Source of the DNA: Tipula vernalis
Taxonomy: Eukaryota > Arthropoda > Insecta > Diptera > Tipulidae
Length of the DNA stretch: 64,000 bases
NCBI GenBank assembly: GCA_958295665.1
Contig: OY282560.1
Location: 258,425,368-258,489,367, forward strand
Direction of reading: 5' to 3'
Shown here: positions 45,834 to 56,333 of the stretch, one piece after another
How the letters are laid out: the number at the start of each line of letters is the position of its first letter
Position numbering within the stretch: position 1 is the first letter of the stretch
Program-made: the position numbers and the translations under genes
The notes under the pieces: generated by a model
Told to the model about the DNA's origin: nothing
Database searches by the model: none
The model's input: the letters and a program-made list of their open reading frames with translations, nothing else

Positions 45834-48125
45834 AATTGGTCAAACACGAATGTGAAGTTTTCGACAAATAACAAACTATTAATATGTATTAGTGCGCTGA
45901 TATATAGCAGGCCAAAAATTTGTTATTAGATAAAAGATCAATGGAAAATTCTAGGACATTTATTAATGCAAACATTAATTTGGAGATACAAAATTTTAAG
46001 AAATGTTAATTCGAGTTTTTTTAATTTCTTATTGGGTGCGAAATACTATATTCATGATCCTTTGATAAATTTCTGAATTTAGTGTTCCACTGTAATGAAG
46101 ATTGCCTAGCTCACAGAAATGTCTCTGGGATGTAACTTTGCCAAAATGAGCATACCTAGTGTACCTACATATAGTAATAATTTAGATTGTTATTAGATGC
46201 GAAATATTCATGATCCTTTGATACATTTCTGAATTTTGTGTTTCACTGTAATGAAGATTGCCCAGCTCACAGAGATGTCTCTGGGATGTAACTTTGCCAA
46301 AATGAGCATACCTAGTGTATTTACAAATAGTAATAATTTAGTTAAAATATGACGAGAATTACTATTTGTTATTAGATGCGAAATATTCATGATCCTTTGA
46401 TACATTTCTGAATTTTGTGTTTCACTGTAATGAAGATTGCCCAGCTCACAGAGATGTCTCTGGAATGTAACTTTGCCATAATGAGCATATCTATTGTATC
46501 TACAAATAGTAATAATTTAGTTAAAATATGACGAGGATTACTATTTTTTATTAGATGCGAAATATTCATGATCATTTGATACATTTCTGAATTTTATGTT
46601 TCACTGTAATGAAGATTGCCCAGCTCACAGAAATGTCTCTGAGATGTAACTTTGCCAAAATGAGCATACCTAGTGTATTTACAAATAGTAATAATTTAGT
46701 TAAAATATGACGAGAATTACTATTTGTTATTAGATGCGAAATATTCATGATCCTTTGATACATTTCTGAATTTTGTGTTTCACTGTAATGAAGATTGTCC
46801 AGCTCACAGAGATGTCTCTGGGATGTAACTTTGCCAAAATGAGCATACCTATTGTATCTACAAATAGTAATAATTTAGTTAAAATATGACGAGAATTACT
46901 ATTTGTTATTAGATGCGAAATATTCATGATCCTTTGATACATTTCTGAATTTTGTGTTTCACTGTAATGAAGATTGCCCAGCTCACAGAGATGTCTCTGG
47001 GATGTAACTTTGCCAAAATGAGTATACCTATTGTATCTACAAATAGTAATAATTTAGTTAAAATATGACGAGAATTACTATTTGTTATTAGATGCGAAAT
47101 ATTCATGATCATTTGATACATTTCTGAATTTTGTGTTTCACTGTAATGAAGATTGCCCAGCTCACAGAAATGTCTCTGGGATGTAACTTTGCCAAAATGA
47201 GCATACCTAGTGTATCTACAAATAGTAATAATTTAGTTAAAATATGACGAGAATTACTATTTGTTATTAGATGCGAAATATTCATGATCATTTGATACAT
47301 TTCTGAATTTTGTGTTTCACTGTAATGAAGATTGCCCAGCTCACAGAGATGTCTCTGGGATGTAACTTTGCCAAAATGAGTATACCTATTGTATCTACAA
47401 ATAGTAATAATTTAGTTAAAATATGACGAGAATTACTATTTGTTATTAGATGCGAAATATTCATGATCCTTTGATACATTTCTGAATTTTGTGTTTCACT
47501 GTAATGAAGATTGCCCAGCTCACAGAGAGGTCTTTGGGATTTAACTTTGCCAAAACGAGCATACCTAGTGTATCTACAAATAGTAATAATTTAGTTAAAA
47601 TATGACGAGAATTACTATTTGTTATTAGATGCGAAATATTCATGATCATTTGATACATTTCTGAATTTTGTGTTTCACTGTAATGAAGATTACCCAGCTC
47701 ACAGAGATGTCTCTGGGATGTAACTTTGCCAAAATGAGCATACCTAGTGTACCTACATATAGCAATAATTTAGTTAAAATATGACGAGAATTACTATTTG
47801 TTATTAGATGCGAAATATTCATGATCCTTCATTACAGTGAAACATAAAATTCAGAAATGTATCAGAGATAGTTTTTTTTTATTTATAAATGTAGGTTCTC
47901 TTGATTAAATCAGCACGACATTTATTGATTTTTGTCACAAATTTTTTTTTTATAATTTTTGTTTTTGTATTGTCTCAAAGTATACATTTTTCTTGAATTG
48001 CTTTTACCGACTGTTTTACTAACACTTACTTATTTTTTTGTTAATTTAACAAATTTTATATACATACATATTTTGTTAATTTTTTTATTTTGTGGAAAAC
48101 TTCAAATCCGTGGTCAAACACATTT
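45834..48125. mobile_element. Foldback-like element around a 179-bp array
   Basis: Sequence at 45840-45880 (GGTCAAACACGAATGTGAAG, then TTTTCGACAAATAAC) is loosely mirrored at 48085-48125 (AAAACTTCAAATCCGTGG). These flank the tandem array and its final inverted copy. The layout, outer inverted repeats with a tandem core, is the same as in the 3517-6261 element, although the arms are much shorter and less exact. The limits are therefore uncertain. Confidence 0.45.
46036..47870. repeat. Ten-copy tandem array, period exactly 179 bp
   Basis: TGCGAAATATTCATGATC starts at 46198, 46377, 46556, 46735, 46914, 47093, 47272, 47451, 47630 and 47809, always 179 bp apart, with a degenerate copy at 46036. 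Each unit continues TTTGATACATTTCTGAATTT, TTCACTGTAATGAAGATTGC and CCAGCTCACAGAGATGTCTC. The last copy breaks off and is followed by an inverted piece of the unit (CATTACAGTGAAACATAAAA, 47831-47865). The 63-65-residue minus-strand frames, one per unit, are by-products. Confidence 0.96.
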
Positions 48126-48127
48126 TT

Positions 48128-48197
48128 TTACAAATTAGAGTGCTTTTTTGCTCAAATTACAAAACTTTTGAAAGCAATTGGCTTATTGTTTTATTTT
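48128..48197. repeat. Left partner of a 68-bp inverted repeat
   Basis: Contains AAATTACAAAACTTTTGAAA, GCAATTGGCTTATTG and TTTTATTTTAAATA, mirrored at 53724-53793 with about five mismatches. The pair encloses the Tc1 remnant, the cloverleaf repeat, the 162-bp array and the 3-kb palindrome. Confidence 0.75.
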
Positions 48198-48469
48198 AAA
48201 TATATTTATCCCCCAATTTAAAAAAAAAAAAAATTACCTGCAATTTAGGTGCCAAAATCTAAAAAATGCCCAAATATTCAAAGTACCCTATTTGGAACTT
48301 ATAGGCGTGGAAGTAGTGGATTAAAATAAATATTTTGTTTTTTTTTCTTTATTGTTTTATGCAGCTTGTTCCTTTAATATGAATATCATTTGGATCATAT
48401 TTAGCTTTTATTATGGCGGTACATCCCCGCCCGTGCTGTGCAAAAACATTGGTTAAACAATTAGTTTAC

Positions 48470-49290
48470 TTTTACGCCTACAGTCATAGGACGTAAGAGG
48501 GGATCTTGGACAAGCAAAGGGCAAGCGAATATCTTCCAGCTTCGTGAGAAGAAGACTGGTTAAAGCTGGCTTGCGAGCACTTGAAACAGTCTAGAAGCCA
48601 TAGTTCGCAATACGAATCGAACAAATACAGTCAAAAACATTTTTCTGTGGGCCTAGGAACATGCTTCTTGGACTCAAGAAATGCGGAATAACTTGATTTT
48701 CTCTGATGAAATAAATTCAAGCTGGATGTTTGAGATTTTAGAAGCCTCGCACGAAGAAACCCGCACGAGAGGCCTAGCAACGAATGTCTTTTAACACTTC
48801 AATCGAAAACTGGAAGAAACAGGAGAAGGAACAGGTCAAATGGGCTACCTTAGTTCGATTACCATAGCGGCTGTTTATCTGCAAGTACTACATAATGAAT
48901 TTCAGTCCTTTGTGCTAGAGCTTTTCGATTATACTTTCAGGTTTATTTGCCAAAGAAAAACAACAATAATTTATTACAATCCTATTTTATTTCTTAACTC
49001 TTCATTTAAACGTAAAAAAGTCCTTCGCAGAAAAAAAAAATCGATGTGTTGGACTGGCCCCCAAAAAGCCTAGACCTAAACCCAATAGAAAATGTTTGAT
49101 TTATAACGAAGCTAGACGTAGTAAGAAAGCGCCCAGAATCAATTCAAGCTTTAAAAAGTTTGTTGATAAACATCTAGGAATACATGACTTCTGCGACTTT
49201 GAAAAATTTATAAAACTCAATGAATCGGAGGTACACCGCCCCAATAAAAGCAAAAAGCGGGCAAACAAAATATTTAAATTAAAGATAGAA
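48470..49290 (+). pseudogene. Second Tc1-like transposase remnant
   Basis: Pieces of a Tc1-family transposase can be read across frames on the plus strand. They are RRLVKAGLRAL near 48550, RTNTVKNIFLWAWEHASWTQ near 48617, MRNNLIFSDEIN (the FSDES region with the first or second catalytic acid) near 48682, and VLDWPPKSLDLNPIENV near 49044. The last is the classic DWPAQSPDLNPIEN motif that carries the final Glu. A C-terminal tail follows with many stops. An unrelated 77-residue frame at 48840 overlaps. The copy is dead and probably old. Confidence 0.75.
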
Positions 49291-49464
49291 TTTGTATAAA
49301 CTAACAGAAAACAAGAAAAAATTATAAAAGAACTGTTTACTTTATTCGATTACTGTAGCTCTAATCAACGTACGAGTATTTTGAATATTTTGGCATCTTT
49401 CCGGTTTTCCTTCTAAATTGCAGGTAATTTTTTCTTTGTTTTCAAAAAAATGGGTCATAAAGCG

Positions 49465-49909
49465 TGTATTCCATGAGAAAAATTGACTGACAGTCAAAAA
49501 AAAACGAAAAGAGAAAAATAATCTGATGCCCCATATAAGAGACAAGGACATCGTTTTTTATTTTATTTTTTATTTTACAGAAAATTGTTTTTCTATAAAA
49601 TAAAAACCGTTGTCTTTGTCTCTTATATGGGGCATCAGATTATTTTTCTCTTCTCGTTTTTTTTTGGCTGTCAGTAGAGATATATAAAACAATGAGATAT
49701 AAACCCAATTGAAAACATAAATAAAAAATTTATTTTCTATTAGCGCCCAACTAGGCACTCTTTGATATTCCTTCTCTTTTTCTTTCGTATATTACGTTTC
49801 ATAATTGAGCGCTAATAGAAAATAAATTTTTTATTTATGTTTTCACTTGGGTTTATATTTCATTGTTTTATATATCTCTACTGTCAGTCAATTTTTCTCA
49901 TGGAATACA
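49465..49909. repeat. Three nested inverted repeats (cloverleaf-like)
   Basis: The outer stem is a perfect 29-bp pair, 49465-49493 with 49881-49909 (TGTATTCCATGAGAAAAATT and on). Inside are two separate hairpins. The first spans about 49494-49668, with stem words AATCTGATGCCCCATATAAG and its complement, plus runs of A and T. The second spans 49668-49887, with a stem of over 70 bp including AGCGC, TTTTCTATTAGCGC and AGATATATAAAACAATGA. Extruded, this would be a three-way junction. Both strands have short open frames in the arms, none gene-like. Confidence 0.9.
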
Positions 49910-49939
49910 GGCTTTAATGTATTTAAAATGCCTGTGAAT

Positions 49940-50081
49940 ACCACGTGGGACTTTTGATTTTTGTTGAACAAATTTCGTCGGCGGAATATCGTCCAACATT
50001 TGATGCAAATATTGCTTGTTATTTATATGGCCGACCCCAGGGACCGACCATTTGATAATTTTTACACCAAGTGCATACTAC
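49940..50081. repeat. 162-bp minisatellite, part left of the palindrome
   Basis: One copy of the unit, with TGGGACTTTTGATTTTTGTT, AATTTCGTCGGCGGAATATC, CAACATTTGATGCAAATATT and GACCGACCATTTGATAATTT. It ends AAGTGCATACTAC at the insertion point of the 3-kb palindrome. Confidence 0.88.
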
Positions 50082-53000
50082 CAGAGCCTACTCTATAAAT
50101 AAGAGCCTCCACATTGACTGTATTTTTTACTAAGCTTAAAATAAAGTACATACAATTTTTTCTTTACTATGAAAGTATATGGGAAAACGATCTTTTTCAT
50201 TTACATTTTTAGTCTACAAGAACTATGAGCTTTTACATTATTTTTATACGAAAATGTTCATAAAACATGTAATTTTATTTGATTGAAAAATCGAATCATG
50301 AAAATGTTTATTTCTTAGTGAAAATCCTCTTGGAATATAAACTATTGCTAAACTTTTTTGGAATGTTGTTGTTGTAAAATACGTCATAACATTAAATTTA
50401 TTAACAATTATAACCATCTCTTTTTAGTCTCTTTCTAAAAGCATTGCCACATGACAAAAATCTACCCGAATACAGATTCATATCATGTGGCAATGCTTTA
50501 TTAACGACTTTTGTTTAAACCATAGATGTCGCATACAATGAAAAACTTATAAAAAGAATCAAATAGGTGATCGAACCGGTCGGATTCTAAAATCGGTCTG
50601 ATTTTTGATTTGGTTAAACATATTTTTGTGGCTTCCCTTTATAGTAATAATTAAATTGTAATAAAAATTAATTTAATATAATTTTTTATAAATTTACTTT
50701 TACATTGCTTTACTTTACTTGCTCTACTTTACTTTTTACATTGCTTTGAAAGAAATTATGGTAATTTTTCGTAAAAAGTTTTCTTTCAAATCGTTTACTC
50801 AGCCCGAATCCCTGTTGTTTTTAATTGTGTGTTAAGTGACATCTAGGAATGGGAATAATAAGTAAGAACTATTTTATTTTATACACCGCTCTCAAATGTT
50901 ATGACAATTCAAATATTCTAAACAAAAACTTATTTTGAATGGGTCATTAATTTTTGGGAATAAAAATCGATGCCAAATATTAATCATGTTGTATTTATTT
51001 TCAGCTGTGTCTTAATTTACAATAATATTTTTAATACTTGAGAAATAAATAAGGCATTTATATTACAGTTAATGTTTGTTGGTTATGTCGTTTATTTGTG
51101 ATGCATAACAATCTGGGTTGATTTGATTTTTTTGATTTCTTCGCGCTCAATGCATATTATTATAATTTTTTCTCTTTGACTCTCTTCGATTTATTTTAAT
51201 TTTGGCTGTTCAACCTTCAACGTATTGTCTTTTTTTACCATTGATTTTAGTTGTGAATAAGTGATGACGTCATTAAATAGAATATTCTCTTTTTAATACA
51301 TATTGTTGTTGTTGTAGAACGTTTTTTAATTTAATTCCTTTATTTTCTTTTGATTATGTCTGGAAAATGGGGAAGCTTGAGAATCTGTACTTTAAATGAG
51401 TTAGTCATTGAGTTGTTTATTAGTGATTTCAGAAAAAATTATTTATCTAGGTTTAATTTTTAATTCATATTTTTTCGTCAATCGAAATCGCGTTTTTTCA
51501 TACAAACTCTATGAAAATAAATTATTTTTTAGTGTTTCTATGTCCTTTATTTTAAGTTCATTTTTTACATGCCGGCTCTATCAGAACCATCTTGATATGA
51601 ATAGAGCCGGCATGTAAAAAATAAACTTAAAATAAAGGACATAGAAACACTAAAAAATAATTTATTTTCATAGAGTTTGTATGAAAAAACGCGATTTCGA
51701 TTGACGAAAAAATATGAATTAAAAATTAAACCTAGATAAATAATTTTTTCTGAAATCACTAATAAACTACTCAATGACTAGCTCATTTAAAGCACAGATT
51801 CTCAAGCTTCCCCATTTTCCAGATATAATCAAAAGAAAATAAGGGAATTAAATTAAAAAACGATCTACAACAACAACAATATGTATTAAAAAGAGAATAT
51901 TATATTTAATGACGTCATCACTTATTCACAACTAAAATCAATGGTAAAAAAAAGACAACACGTTAAACAGCTAAAATTAAAATAAATCAAAGAGAGTCAA
52001 AGAGAAAAAATTATAATAATATGCATTGAGCGCGAAGAAATCAAAAAAATCAAATCAACCCAGATTGTTATGCATCACAAATAAACGACATAACCAACAA
52101 ACATTAACTGTAATATAAATGCCTTATTTATTTCTCAAGTATTAAAAATATTATTGTATTTAAATTAAGACACAGCTGAAAATAAATACAACATGATTAA
52201 AATTTGGCATCGATTTTTATTCCCAAACATTAATGACCCATTCAAAATAAGTTTTTGTTTAGAATATTTGAATTGTCATAACATTTGAGAGCGGTGTATA
52301 AAATAAAATAGCTCTTACTTATTATTCCCATTCCTAGATGTCACTTAACACACAAATAAAAACAATAGGGATTCGGGCTGAGTAAACGATTTGAAAGAAA
52401 ACTTTTTACGTAAAATTACCATAATTTCTTTCATAGCAATGGTTTAATTTTAGTAAATTTATAAAAAAATTATATTAAATTAATTATTATTGCAATTTAA
52501 TTATTACTATAGAAGGAAGCCACCAAAAATATGTTTAACCAAATCAAAAATCAGACCGATTTTAGAATCCGACCGGTTCGATCACCTATTTGATTATTTT
52601 TATAAGTTTTTCATTGTATGCGACATCTATGGTTTAAACAAAAGTCGTTAATAAACCATTGCCACATGATATGAATCTGTATTCGGATAGATTTTTGTCA
52701 TGTGGCAATGCTTTTAGAAGGAGACTAAAAAGAGATGGTTATAATTGTTTATAAATTTTATGTTATGACGTATTTTACAACAACAACATTCCATAAAAGT
52801 TTAGCAATAGTTTATATTCCAAGAGGATTTTCACAAAGAAATAAACTCTTTCATGATTCGATTTTTCAATCAAATAAAATTACATGTTTTATGAACATTT
52901 TCATATAAAAATAATGTAAAAGCTCATAATTCTTATAGACTAAAAATGTAAATGAAAACAATCGTTTTCCCATATAGTTTCATAGTAAATAAAAAATTGT

Positions 53001-53096
53001 ATGTACTTTATTTTAAGCTTAGTAAAAAATACAGTCAATGTGGAGGCTCTTATTTATAGAGTAGGCTGTGGCTCTATTCATATCAAGATGGTTCTG
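50082..53096. mobile_element. 3,015-bp palindromic foldback element
   Basis: The left arm 50082-51581 and right arm 51601-53096 are reverse complements over about 1.5 kb with few mismatches. The 19-nt loop 51582-51600 is the only unpaired centre. Ends are CAGAGCC on the left and GGTTCTG on the right. ATACTAC flanks it on both sides (50075-50081, 53097-53103), a 7-bp target-site duplication, and the flanks join into a continuous copy of the 162-bp unit. A 28-bp inverted copy of the loop region (near 53068-53096) extends the right end only. CAGAG-type ends and a near 8-bp duplication recall hAT elements, but no transposase is present. Confidence 0.88.
50438..50499. repeat. 62-nt hairpin inside the left arm of the palindrome
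   Basis: AAAGCATTGCCACATGA pairs perfectly with TCATGTGGCAATGCTTT over 17 bp. After a small bulge ATCT pairs with AGAT around a loop ACCCGAATAC. The same hairpin is in the right arm (about 52651-52713). It could be a nested miniature element or a fold in the transcript; size resembles a microRNA precursor, but nothing shows it is processed. Confidence 0.7.
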
Positions 53097-53690
53097 ATAC
53101 TACGGACATTCGAGAAAAATCATTTGACTTTGGGACTTTTGATTTTTGTTGAAAAAATTTCGTCGGCGGAATATTGCACAACATTTTATGCAAATATTGC
53201 TTGTTATTTATATGGCCGAACCCAGGGACCGACCATTTGATAATTTTTACATCAAGTGCATACCGCGTTGGACTTTTGATTTTTGTTGAACAAATTTCGT
53301 CGGCGGAATATCGTCCAACATTTGATGCAAATATTGCTAGTTATTTATATGACCGAACCCAGGGAACGACCATTTGATAATTTTCACATCAAGTGCATAC
53401 TACGAACATTCGAGAAAAATTATTTGACTTTGGGAATTTTGATTTTTGTTGAACAAATTTCGTCGCCGGAATGTCGTACAACATTTGATGCAAATATTGC
53501 TTGTTATTTATATGGCCGACCCCAGGGACCGACCATTTGATAATTTTTACACCAAGTGCATACTACAGACATTCGAGAAAAATCATTTGACTTTGGGACT
53601 TTTGATTTTTGGTGAATAAATTTAGGCACTTCAATAGTTTCTTCGATGACACAAAAATCGCCTAAATTTATACTATTTGGATAACTCACA
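53097..53690. repeat. 162-bp minisatellite, part right of the palindrome
   Basis: Further copies start at about 53126, 53264, 53426 and 53588; the first interval is 138 bp because of a deletion, the others 162 bp. Frames of 67-85 residues across them overlap each other and come from the repeat. The last copy passes into TAAATTTAGGCACTTCAATA near 53620. Confidence 0.9.
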
Positions 53691-53723
53691 TTACTAAATT
53701 TTTTTGTTATTTGCTAACAACTT

Positions 53724-53793
53724 CACTTCGGTTATTTAAAATGAAACAATAGGCCAATTGCTTTCGAAAGTTTTGTAATTTTAGCAAAAAAAC
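53724..53793. repeat. Right partner of the 68-bp inverted repeat
   Basis: Reverse complement of 48128-48197: AAAATGAAACAATAGGCCAA, TTGCTTTCGAAAGTTTTGTA and GCAAAAAAACACTCC. The neighbouring AATCGCGCGCGATT at about 53801 is itself a 14-bp palindrome. Confidence 0.75.
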
Positions 53794-53814
53794 ACTCCAA
53801 AATCGCGCGCGATT

Positions 53815-54764
53815 TTTTAAATGAACGGGAAATTGTCATATATTGCAAGATTAAGGTGCTAATCCAAATTATTTGTATCCACAAATTTGTTCTTAAAATT
53901 ATTTGTCCGATATGAAAAAATTACAAATAAAACAGTAATAAGTGATTTAGCCACTTATGTTTTGTATTCACATGGTCAGAATTTATTACGTATCTTAAAT
54001 TTCGCAAGTGCTCTAAAAATAGATTGAAAACATCATCTAGAATCTTACTCCAAACGATTTTTGTAGGATCCTTTAGAATGCTTCCTGAAATTATACAAAA
54101 ATCTTGAGTATAAACGTTATCTCGGCCAATTCAGGCGTTCAGTTTAAACTAGCGGCCATTTAAATTGAAGCAGAAGATATTCACGACCAAGGCCAAAAAT
54201 TTTTAGTGGTATAATAATAAAATCGTTTGGGATAAGATGTTAGATGATTTTATCAATAAATTTTTGGACCACTTCCGAATAAAACCCGACCGAGTAAATA
54301 CAAAACATAAGTGACTAAATTACTATTTAATTAGTCAAAAATAATTGATTTACTATTTTATTTTTAATTTTTCCATATTGCACAAATTATTTTGAGGGCA
54401 AATGTGTGTATACAATTAATTTTCTTAAAACTAAATTAGGTAACTGTAATTTTTCGTAGAATTAAAATTTAAAAATATTTCTAATGCGGATGTAAAGCAG
54501 AATAATTAAGTTAATTAAATTAAAATTAATATTTTCAAAAAGTTTAGTGTTTACGTGTTACGTTGCATTAAAAATTTTAGCGTGTACAAGTAATTTTGTT
54601 AAGGACTGTATATTTCTGTAATAGTCGTATGTAATGTGTATTGTGTATAATACTATATTGTAATATGTTTGAGCTTATCTTTTCTTTATTTTCGCAGACG
54701 GTTAAACAGCCACTTGAATATGGAAAGGGTACAACAAAAAAATAAATTATAATTAAGTTTTACT
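53815..54764. other. AT-rich spacer, no gene seen
   Basis: Many stops in all frames. Words such as ACAAATTATTTTGAGGGCAA appear once. No repeat or RNA gene was recognised. Confidence 0.4.
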
Positions 54765-55625
54765 TTATTAATTTTTTTTTGAATATTAATTAATTCATGT
54801 AATATCTAATATGCTACCGGTGGTTAGACCATTTTAATTGTGTTTCGATTAACACGAGAAGTATATTAGTATTTACGAACAGTAATTCAACGAAACCGAC
54901 TAATAGACGTAATTCTATTTATTTTAATTATATGATTTTAATACGAGTATGTTCCGAAGATTGTAAAAAATCAATCTTCTCATCAGGCCGCGGCGACTTG
55001 ACTGATTATACCACAATTTACATTCTATATATACAGAATGTGCTGTGCATTTAAGTATTAGCGAATCATAACTAATACAGATGAACTCTCTTACAATTTT
55101 TCTTCTTCACAATATTCACACAGCTCTATTTCTGTGTACGCTAATTTTTATTTTATTAATTTTTTGTTGAATATTAATTAATTCATGTAATATCTAATAT
55201 GCTACCGGTGGTTAGACCATTTTAATTGTCGGTTTCGTTGAATTACTGTTCGTAAATACTAATATACTTCTCGTGTTAATCGAAACACAATTAAAATGGT
55301 CTAACCACCGGTAGCATATTAGATATTACATGAATTAATTAATATTCAACAAAAAATTAATAAAATAAAAATTAGCGTACACAGAAATAGAGCTGTGTGA
55401 ATATTGTGAAGAAGAAAAATTGTAAGAGAGTTCATCTGTATTAGTTATGATTCGCTAATACTTAAATGCACAGCATATTCTGTATATATAGAATGTAAAT
55501 TGTGGTATAATCAGTCCAGTCACCGCGGCCTGATGAGAAGATTGATTTTTTCATAATCATAAGCTCATCAGTTCGAAACTGGATTGAATTCTCTTACAAT
55601 CTTCGGAACATACTCGTATTAAAAT
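54765..55625. mobile_element. Palindromic element of about 860 bp with a partial third arm
   Basis: The block CATGTAATATCTAATATGCT with CCGGTGGTTAGACCATTTTA occurs at 54798 and 55185 in the plus sense and at about 55280-55335 as the complement. Arms of about 280 bp (around 54945-55225 and 55290-55620) mirror each other, including TCTTCTCATCAGGCCGCGG, ATTCTATATATACAGAATGT and ATTCACACAGCTCTATTTCT. No coding potential. It looks like a foldback or MITE that carries a rearranged, duplicated end. Confidence 0.8.
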
Positions 55626-56333
55626 CATATATATATAATTAAGTACCTAAGATTAAGTTACAATTATATTACACTTATATTTAATTTAGTAAGTAAGATA
55701 AACATGTATGTACGTGTTAAAACAAAAAATTAATTATTTATTAATTAAGTATATGTTTAAAATTGGAGAATTGGTGTATTTTTACTTTTTTTAACCCTTT
55801 CCACTGCAATAATATACGCAAATAGCCTCTGTTAATTTTAAAAATACTTTAGTAAAACTGACAAAAAACATTGAGCCAAACACAAATAATTGTGTAATTA
55901 TGGCCCTTGTTTTATAAATTTTATAAAGGCCTTTATTAATTTAATTTATTTCAATTTGTCGATTTAACAAAATTAAAATACTGAATACTTCTTGTTGTTT
56001 TTATAAAACGTTACATGAATATTAGTAAATAATTTGAGACAAAGATTTTGTAATTGATCCAAATTATCTTTATGAAATTCAGAATATTTTTAGTAAATTG
56101 TAAATTTTCCAAAAATTTTTGTATGTTGAATATATTCAGAAATATTGTAAAATTTAGTAGAATAATATGTTTGTCAGCTATTTTTTGTTTCTTTGAGCGT
56201 GAAAACCACGGCGGCTTTATGTTATACAAATTCGTGTAGCTACTTTGCATTCGCATAATTCTTTTGCCTGTTCCGGTAACAAATAAAACGAAATACATAT
56301 TCAAAAAACTAACCAAATATTTTTATTTTTATT
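55626..56333. other. Downstream flank of the peroxidase gene
   Basis: AT-rich DNA with no clear gene. Short overlapping frames on both strands at 56011-56316 are not gene-like. The peroxidase 3' untranslated region should lie here; AATAAA-like sites occur on the minus strand just below 56334. Confidence 0.4.

Noticed and set aside
46208..47658. Eight near-identical 63-65-residue minus-strand frames as a peptide gene family
   Set aside because: One per 179-bp unit with no regulatory or signal context. They shift frame from unit to unit, as a non-coding repeat would.
53001..53540. Overlapping plus-strand frames of 67-85 residues
   Set aside because: They come from the 162-bp minisatellite and from the end of the palindrome arm.
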